Shown piece after piece: positions 5,792 to 10,409 of a stretch of 10,409 nucleotides of DNA (positions within the stretch are counted from its first letter, which is position 1; each line of letters begins with the position of its first letter). The position numbers were made by a program, and so were the translations under genes. The notes beneath the pieces were generated by a model that was not told the DNA's origin, did no database searches, and saw only the letters and a program-made list of their open reading frames with translations. The stretch comes from Allobranchiibius sp038199265. Its GTDB lineage: Bacteria; Actinomycetota; Actinomycetes; Actinomycetales; Dermatophilaceae. Location of the stretch: the NCBI GenBank assembly GCA_038199265.1, contig JBBPZD010000133.1, positions 1 through 10,409 on the forward strand, written 5' to 3'.

Positions 5792-5855
5792 TGCAATCGC
5801 GGTCTCGCCCTCGGGGCCGCCGCCCTCGAGGTAACGACTCCGACCAGGAGGACCG

Positions 5856-6419
5856 ATGACCGATCCGGCCGCACAGGTTCGACCACCGCAGGACCCCGTC
5901 GACCTGCAGGTAGAAAGCAGCAAGCGGACCGGGGATGGCCCAAGTCATACTGAACAACTCGAACCTGACCGGGCGCGGCGCATCCTGACGCGCCTGTTGC
6001 GGGTTGCCTATCCGCACGAGACGTTCCCGCAGGGTCCGTACGAACGCACAGCCGACACCATCCTGGCTGCCGCTGCAGACGACGAAGGCGACCATCGCGC
6101 CCTCCTCCTGGGATTGCGCGGACTGGACACTTCCGCTCAGGGCGACTTCGCCGGTGCCGATCTCGAGGAGGCCGAAGCTCTGCTGCGAAACGTCGGCGAC
6201 GACGTCTTCTTCCGACGCATCCGCAGCACCGCGGTGGTCGCGCTGTACGACGACGCCGAGGTCTGGGAGTTGCTCGGCTACGAAGGAGCCTCATTCGATC
6301 AGGGCGGATACCTGCACCGTGGCTTCGATGACCTGGACTGGTTGCCCGCAGCGCGGATCGAAGAGTACGACGAGTCGCCCCGTGTCGAAACGGTGCCTGA
6401 GCAGGAGGCACGGTCATGA
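5856..6419 (+). CDS. Gluconate 2-dehydrogenase subunit 3-like protein (GMC small subunit)
   Basis: A 187-residue small subunit of a two-component GMC dehydrogenase. The core runs from about residue 37 to 165: a helix DRARRILTRLLRVAYPHETFPQGPY, a central helical region, then FFRRIRSTAVVALYDDAEVWELLGYEG (118-144) and GGYLHRGFDDLDWLP (150-164). The pattern FF..lR..t..alY.d..vW..lGY.G followed by GGY is typical of this family. Unlike the classical periplasmic form it has no Tat or other signal peptide: the first 35 residues are polar and Pro/Asp-rich. AGGAGG at 5846-5851 sits 4 nt before the ATG. The end overlaps the GMC gene by 4 nt (ATGA), so the two proteins are probably made in step and bind one another. 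It is expected to stabilise the flavoprotein; it is not itself catalytic. Confidence 0.75.
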   Translation: MTDPAAQVRPPQDPVDLQVESSKRTGDGPSHTEQLEPDRARRILTRLLRVAYPHETFPQGPYERTADTILAAAADDEGDHRALLLGLRGLDTSAQGDFAGADLEEAEALLRNVGDDVFFRRIRSTAVVALYDDAEVWELLGYEGASFDQGGYLHRGFDDLDWLPAARIEEYDESPRVETVPEQEARS

Positions 6420-8014
6420 CTGTCGACACAACCACCACCAAGACCTTCGGCACGCCCATCGAGCACTCTGATCCCGTGGTCGTCATCGTGGGATCGGGCG
6501 CCGGCGGCGGCACGATGGCTCATGAACTCACCACTCGCGGCGTGAAATGTGTGGTCCTGGAGGCGGGGCCGTACATCACCCACGACGACTACGTGAACAA
6601 CGAGTGGCAAGCCTTCAACCAGATGGCCTGGCTCGACATGCGGACGACATCCGGAGGGTGGCGGATTCCGCAGGACTTCCCCAATCTGCCTACCTGGATC
6701 GTCAAGGCGGTCGGAGGCACGACCACGCACTGGGCCGGAGCGACACCGCGCTTCCTCGAGCACGAATTCCGTGCCGCCAGCACCTACGGTCAGGTCGAGG
6801 GCGCGAACCTGCTCGACTGGCCGATCAGCTTGAACGACCTGGCCCCCTATTACGACCGGGCCGAACAGGCGATGGGCTCGACGCACCGTCACGGGCGCCC
6901 AGCGCTACCGGCAAACAACAACTACACGGTTATGGCCAATGGCGCCGAGCGGATCGGCTACCGCCATTACGCCACCGGCCCCTACGCCACCAACGCCGAA
7001 CCGTACGACGATCGTCCGGCCAGCGTCCAAGACGGCTTCAACTTCCAAGGTGACAAGCAGGGATCCAAGTGGTCGACCCTGGTCCGTGAGCTCCCGCGGG
7101 CCTTGAAAACAGGACTGCTGGACCTGCGTCCGAATTGCCACGCTGTGAAAATCGCCCACGACGACAAAGGCGTGGTCGATGCCGTGGAGTACGTGGACGG
7201 CGAAGGCAACCTGCACCGACAGTCTGCACGTGTCGTCTGCGTGGCGGGCAACTCCATCGAAACCCCACGGTTGCTACTGATGAGTGCCTCTAATGCGCAT
7301 CCGCACGGGCTGGCGAACTCCTCGGACCAGGTCGGCCGTAACTACATGCGCCACCTGACGGGAACGGCCTATGCGCGATTCGACAAGCCGGTGCACATGT
7401 ACCGAGGCGAGACGATGGCAGGCATTGTCGCCGACGAAGCGAAATACGATCCGTCGCGCGGCTTCGTCGGCGGTTTCTACTTCGAGACGCTCTCCCTGGG
7501 CCCTGCTTTTCTCGCCAGCTTCCTCGAGCCTGGGTCTTGGGGGCGCGAGTTCACCTCCTGGATGGATGCCTACGCCAACATCGCGGGCAGCTGGATCATC
7601 GGCGAGGACATGCCTCAACGCGAGAATCGGGTCACCTTGAACCACGACGTCAAGGATCAGCACGGACTGCCGGTACCGAACGTGAACTACACCGACCATG
7701 CCAACGACGTCGCAATGCGCACCTACGCCTACGGTGCAGCCGACGCCATGTACACCGCTGTAGGGGCGCAGTCCGTTCACCACACCCCGCCCTACCCGTC
7801 GACGCACAACCTGGGCACCTGCCGGATGAGCGCCGACCCGGCCGACGGTGTGCTGAACGAACGGGGCCGCGCGCACGACGTGCCGAATCTCTTCGTCAGC
7901 GACGGTTCGGTGATGACCACAGGCGCCTCGGCAAACCCCACCCTCACCATTGTGGCGCTGGCAATGCGGCAGGCCGATCACATTCACAGCGAACTGCAGG
8001 CCGGTCGCCTCTGA
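6416..8014 (+). CDS. GMC family FAD-dependent oxidoreductase (large subunit)
   Basis: A 532-residue glucose-methanol-choline flavoprotein that oxidises an alcohol or sugar hydroxyl using FAD. Residues 21-51 form the Rossmann fold: VVVIVGSGAGGG with G26, G28 and G31, and E49 in VVLEAGP for the adenosine ribose. GGTTTHWAG (100-108) is the second FAD motif. The C-terminal catalytic part has STHNLGTCRMS with H464, and SDGSVMTTGASANPTLTIVALAMRQADHI with N507, the usual His/Asn catalytic pair. The region around 200-220 (DRPASVQDGFNFQGDKQGSKWS) is where related sugar dehydrogenases carry a cysteine cluster for a 3Fe-4S centre; no cysteines remain here. No signal peptide. It is translationally coupled to the small subunit, and no cytochrome c subunit follows, so the electron acceptor is unknown. 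The substrate is not predictable; assignment to the family is secure. Confidence 0.93.
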   Translation: MTVDTTTTKTFGTPIEHSDPVVVIVGSGAGGGTMAHELTTRGVKCVVLEAGPYITHDDYVNNEWQAFNQMAWLDMRTTSGGWRIPQDFPNLPTWIVKAVGGTTTHWAGATPRFLEHEFRAASTYGQVEGANLLDWPISLNDLAPYYDRAEQAMGSTHRHGRPALPANNNYTVMANGAERIGYRHYATGPYATNAEPYDDRPASVQDGFNFQGDKQGSKWSTLVRELPRALKTGLLDLRPNCHAVKIAHDDKGVVDAVEYVDGEGNLHRQSARVVCVAGNSIETPRLLLMSASNAHPHGLANSSDQVGRNYMRHLTGTAYARFDKPVHMYRGETMAGIVADEAKYDPSRGFVGGFYFETLSLGPAFLASFLEPGSWGREFTSWMDAYANIAGSWIIGEDMPQRENRVTLNHDVKDQHGLPVPNVNYTDHANDVAMRTYAYGAADAMYTAVGAQSVHHTPPYPSTHNLGTCRMSADPADGVLNERGRAHDVPNLFVSDGSVMTTGASANPTLTIVALAMRQADHIHSELQAGRL

Positions 8015-8157
8015 GGTGGATCGCGTTCGCGCCCCCATCGATTGCGCTTGCCAGCACCACGGGGTGACTTGTTGGTCGTCGGATCAGACGTCGGTTGAAA
8101 CGATCCGCAGTAGGCCGGGTACTCGCTTTCTCCCCGTCTATACAGTTGGCCCCGACT
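8015..8157. other. Convergent intergenic gap between GMC and WcbI-like genes
   Basis: A 143-nt gap between two converging genes. The only pairing I see is CGGATC (8080-8085) with GATCCG (8102-8107) around a 16-nt loop, which is a poor terminator. No gene, promoter or RNA can be supported here. Confidence 0.4.
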
Positions 8158-9138
8158 TCAGAGCCCGAGAGTGCGGATCAGCTCGGCATGCTTCTCCAGG
8201 CCGGTGTCGACCACTTCCGGGTGCTCGTCGTACCACCGTAATTGAGCCTCTGCCACCTCTAGTTCAGCCACCCTCTCGCCACCGATCTGCCAAGTTTCGC
8301 TTGACCGGCTCTCGAGACCGAGCGCGTCGAGAGTTGCCGCGTAGACCGGGGTGCGCAGCTGACCGAGCATCACCCGCCCGGGGTCGGTCACCTCACCGGT
8401 CAGGCCCAGCGCATCCAGGATCAGCTCGGCATCGCGCATCAGCACGCGGTTCTGCGGGTGGTTTACCACCCACGTCGTCTCCGCCCCGGCATGCTCCAGA
8501 ACCGTTGCTGCATCGATGGTCTCGTGCTTTCGTTGACGGCTGCGCAACTGTGCCAATGAATCGTCGCGGACTGCGCGAACCCCGTCCGCATGCACTGGCA
8601 GGAACGACACAGCCTCACCTTTGGAGGCCGCAATCAGCACCCGCAGGTCGTGGTAGGGAACAACCGGCGGGTCGCCGAGGCCCGGCACCCGCACAATTAC
8701 CTGGGTCGGGAACAGCGCAGCCCAGTACACCGACGGGAACCGTGCGATTCGGGCGTGCCCCGGCAGTAACTGAGCTACCTCGGCGGTGCCGAGCGGCAGG
8801 TCGCGGTATCCGTCGGCAACCGGCTGCGCGACCAGGTAGGCCGTCTGAGCCAGCAACGCCCGCAGGTGGGTGAGGTCACCCGCCTCCAACTCGTGGACCG
8901 GCGGCATCCTTGCTGTACGCCAACGACCGGCAGCAGCCCCGTCGAGCAGGATGCGGGTCGCTTCGGCCTGGCAGTTCCCGTAGACGACCAGTAACGGGAG
9001 GTCGGGTTCCTCGGCGGATTGCAGACCGTAGAACTCCCCGTAATGCTCTCGGCGGCCCTGATCTTCGGTCTGCTCTGCTGCGTCGTTCGCGGGATCACCG
9101 GGCGGATGGGCGATCGCTTCGCATGGCGTGTCAGTCAT
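8158..9138 (-). CDS. WcbI-like putative polysaccharide acetyltransferase
   Basis: A 326-residue protein with the WcbI-family signature near its start: LLVVYGNCQAEATRILLDG (49-67), in which GNCQ (54-57) forms part of the active site in the characterised capsule protein WcbI. Further family-like features are an internal RFPSVYWAALFP segment, the PPVVPYHDLRVLIAASKG stretch, and a helix-rich C-terminal half that includes WVVNHPQNRVLMRDAELIL. WcbI proteins bind coenzyme A and are thought to acetylate capsular or exopolysaccharide. The first 45 residues are polar and probably disordered. The ATG at 9138 overlaps the end of the glycosyltransferase gene by 8 nt and is preceded by GGTGG. An extended in-frame start at 9288 would lie deep inside the upstream gene, so I reject it. 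Context with a GT2 enzyme supports a surface-glycan role. Confidence 0.82.
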   Translation of the reverse strand: MTDTPCEAIAHPPGDPANDAAEQTEDQGRREHYGEFYGLQSAEEPDLPLLVVYGNCQAEATRILLDGAAAGRWRTARMPPVHELEAGDLTHLRALLAQTAYLVAQPVADGYRDLPLGTAEVAQLLPGHARIARFPSVYWAALFPTQVIVRVPGLGDPPVVPYHDLRVLIAASKGEAVSFLPVHADGVRAVRDDSLAQLRSRQRKHETIDAATVLEHAGAETTWVVNHPQNRVLMRDAELILDALGLTGEVTDPGRVMLGQLRTPVYAATLDALGLESRSSETWQIGGERVAELEVAEAQLRWYDEHPEVVDTGLEKHAELIRTLGL

Positions 9139-10381
9139 CGGCGTTCCACCGTCCCAGTAGCTGTTCAAGGCCCTCGTTCTCCAATTCCTGCACCCAGGCA
9201 GGCAGCGTGCTCGGCTCGAGATCAGCCTCGCCCAGCCAAATGTGTCGGGTGCGTTGAATCCGCAGTACCCCCGGCACGTCGATATCACTCGTCTTGCACG
9301 CCGTCACCAGCAAACCATCGAGTCGCAGGGGGACGCTTACATCAACCTGGAACCGCGCCCGGTGCCGCACCCGACTGGATATCGCGCCTGCATGCACCCG
9401 CGGATCTGCCGTGAACACCACCGGCACCGCGCCGTATTCAGTCAGCCAGACCCCCGCGTCACTGCCGCAGAGCAACGACATCACCATCAGAAAGAGCTGC
9501 GCGTCGGTGTGCCGACCGTGCACCGAGACCGCGATGTCAGGCTGCGCCCACACCAACCCGCGGCCGCGAGCACTGGGCAGCGTGATGCGGGCGGCGAGCG
9601 CGAGGGTCTCGGCGTCCTTGACCGCTCTGGACGCACTGCGGTCACCCTCGCGATCAGCCGCATCCGGCCCGTCATGCCACGCCACTGCATCCGGCACATG
9701 GCGTAGTTTCGCCCCGAGTAGCCAGCAACGCCAAGCCAGTTCCCAGTCCTCCCCGCCATAACCGGTGAGGCTCGGATCGAATCCTCCAACTCGCTCGAAG
9801 AGCGTTCGGTCCATCGCGAGAACTGCTGAGATGACGAGCCGGAAGTCCTCTTCGCCCGCCTCGCGCAGGTTGGAGGTGCGGATGTACCCCTCGCGCAGCC
9901 AGGCCGGAGCAGGCAGTGCACGCGCCTCGGGCACCCCGTCCCGGACCCACCGCTCGATCTCCACGTCAGCGCAGCCAGTGAAGTCGGCGTGCTCACGCCG
10001 GCCAACGGCCAGCATTCCCGGTCCGACATCCTCGAACGCGTGTGCCATCGCGGCCAGGTAGCCGGGGTGCGGGATCGTGTCACCGTCGAGGAACACGAGC
10101 AGGTCACCAGCGACCACTGCGGCACCCAGGTTCCGTGCCGCAGCTGCCCTGAAGCCGAGATCTTCCTGCTGCACGAGGTCGCACCGGAAGGGCACCTCGG
10201 GCAGAACCGGTAACCCTGGCGAACCGTCGTCAGCGACAACTACGTGCATCAAATCAAGTGGGTACGACTGCGCGCCAAGGGCGTTCAGCACCCACCGCAA
10301 CCTGCGCTCGTCGTCGTAATGCGGCACGACGACCCCGATCCGCAGGCTCACGGTGCCTCGACCATCCAGCGCCTCGCTCAT
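9131..10381 (-). CDS. GT2 glycosyltransferase with C-terminal extension
   Basis: A 416-residue cytoplasmic inverting glycosyltransferase of the GT-A fold. IGVVVPHYDDERRLRWVLNAL (15-35) starts the fold, and VVVADDGS (47-54) binds the nucleotide. DLLVFLDGDTIPHPGYL (93-109) contains the DxD metal motif (D99, D101). GGFDPSLTGYGGEDWELAWR (199-218) with GGED at 209-212 resembles the C-terminal galactosyltransferase-type acceptor/catalytic motif, and AWHDG (234-238) gives a further histidine ligand. There are no transmembrane segments. About 170 residues after position 245 form an extra region not needed for a minimal GT2 domain; it contains QPDIAVSVHGRHTDAQLFLMVMSLL and looks folded, but I do not recognise it. 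The ATG at 10381 overlaps the previous stop as ATGA and has GAGG about 7 nt upstream. Sugar donor and acceptor are unknown. Confidence 0.92.
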   Translation of the reverse strand: MSEALDGRGTVSLRIGVVVPHYDDERRLRWVLNALGAQSYPLDLMHVVVADDGSPGLPVLPEVPFRCDLVQQEDLGFRAAAARNLGAAVVAGDLLVFLDGDTIPHPGYLAAMAHAFEDVGPGMLAVGRREHADFTGCADVEIERWVRDGVPEARALPAPAWLREGYIRTSNLREAGEEDFRLVISAVLAMDRTLFERVGGFDPSLTGYGGEDWELAWRCWLLGAKLRHVPDAVAWHDGPDAADREGDRSASRAVKDAETLALAARITLPSARGRGLVWAQPDIAVSVHGRHTDAQLFLMVMSLLCGSDAGVWLTEYGAVPVVFTADPRVHAGAISSRVRHRARFQVDVSVPLRLDGLLVTACKTSDIDVPGVLRIQRTRHIWLGEADLEPSTLPAWVQELENEGLEQLLGRWNADD

Positions 10382-10409
10382 CCCAGCGCCTCGATCGCAG
10401 CCAGTTGCA
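10378..10409 (-). CDS. C-terminal end of an upstream gene (cut by the window)
   Basis: On the minus strand the frame entering at the window edge reads QLAAIEALG and then stops with TGA at 10378-10380. That TGA overlaps the ATG of the glycosyltransferase as ATGA. The 4-nt overlap matches the spacing style of the rest of this operon, so this is probably the last nine codons of a co-transcribed glycan-biosynthesis gene. The stretch is too short to identify a family. Confidence 0.45.
   Translation of the reverse strand, partial: QLAAIEALG

Noticed and set aside
5662..6513. Minus-strand open frame of 283 codons opposite the GMC small subunit
   Set aside because: Extremely Arg/Pro-rich translation with no motif; it is a shadow of the plus-strand gene, which has a good ribosome-binding site and family pattern.
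7274..8038. Minus-strand open frame of 254 codons
   Set aside because: Lies wholly antisense to the GMC oxidoreductase catalytic domain and shows only a His/Val/Gly-rich shadow composition.
7950..8873. Plus-strand open frame of 307 codons spanning the end of the GMC gene
   Set aside because: Crosses an intergenic gap and runs antisense to the WcbI-like gene; Arg/Pro-rich with no recognisable domain.

Overview
This is a high-GC window that reads like an actinobacterial chromosome (Actinomycetota). The evidence is strong G/C preference at third codon positions, GTG and TTG starts, several 4-nt start/stop overlaps, and a promoter-like site resembling the SigB/SigF type. I cannot name the genus. 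I saw no rRNA, tRNA, insertion sequence, integrase or CRISPR array. Genes are densely packed.

Layout. (1) Positions 1-1375, minus strand: a DUF998-type six-helix membrane protein followed by the N-terminal 191 residues of a clade-2 (KatE/HPII-like) catalase that runs off the window edge. The two genes overlap by 23 nt, and a stress-sigma-like promoter sits directly before the membrane protein gene. (2) Positions 1501-3353, plus strand: a tight three-gene operon encoding an SRPBCC-fold protein, a YqcI/YcgG-family protein (the family of the heme-dependent N-hydroxylase GntA) and a DUF1989 / urea-carboxylase-associated protein (the family of carboxyguanidine deiminase subunits). A strong hairpin follows. 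(3) Positions 3621-5279, plus strand: a small VOC/glyoxalase-fold protein with a TTG start, then a complete NhaA Na+/H+ antiporter. (4) Positions 5345-5665, minus strand: a small antibiotic-biosynthesis-monooxygenase (ABM) domain protein. It is divergent from (5) positions 5856-8014, plus strand: a gluconate-2-dehydrogenase-subunit-3-like protein translationally coupled to a GMC flavin oxidoreductase. (6) Positions 8158-10409, minus strand: the tail of an unknown gene, a GT2 glycosyltransferase with a C-terminal extension, and a WcbI-like putative polysaccharide acetyltransferase, all with overlapping ends. This looks like the edge of a surface-glycan cluster.

How the parts fit. Regions 1, 3, 4 and 5 look like a loose collection of stress and redox functions: peroxide removal, sodium/pH homeostasis, a VOC protein, a flavin dehydrogenase and a quinol-monooxygenase-like protein. 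The most unusual unit is region 2. A putative N-hydroxylase and a putative deiminase-like protein share a GTGA overlap, with no carboxylase or hydrolase partner nearby. This suggests a compact, uncharacterised pathway acting on an amine or guanidino compound. That function is inference; the family assignments rest on motifs read directly from the translations.
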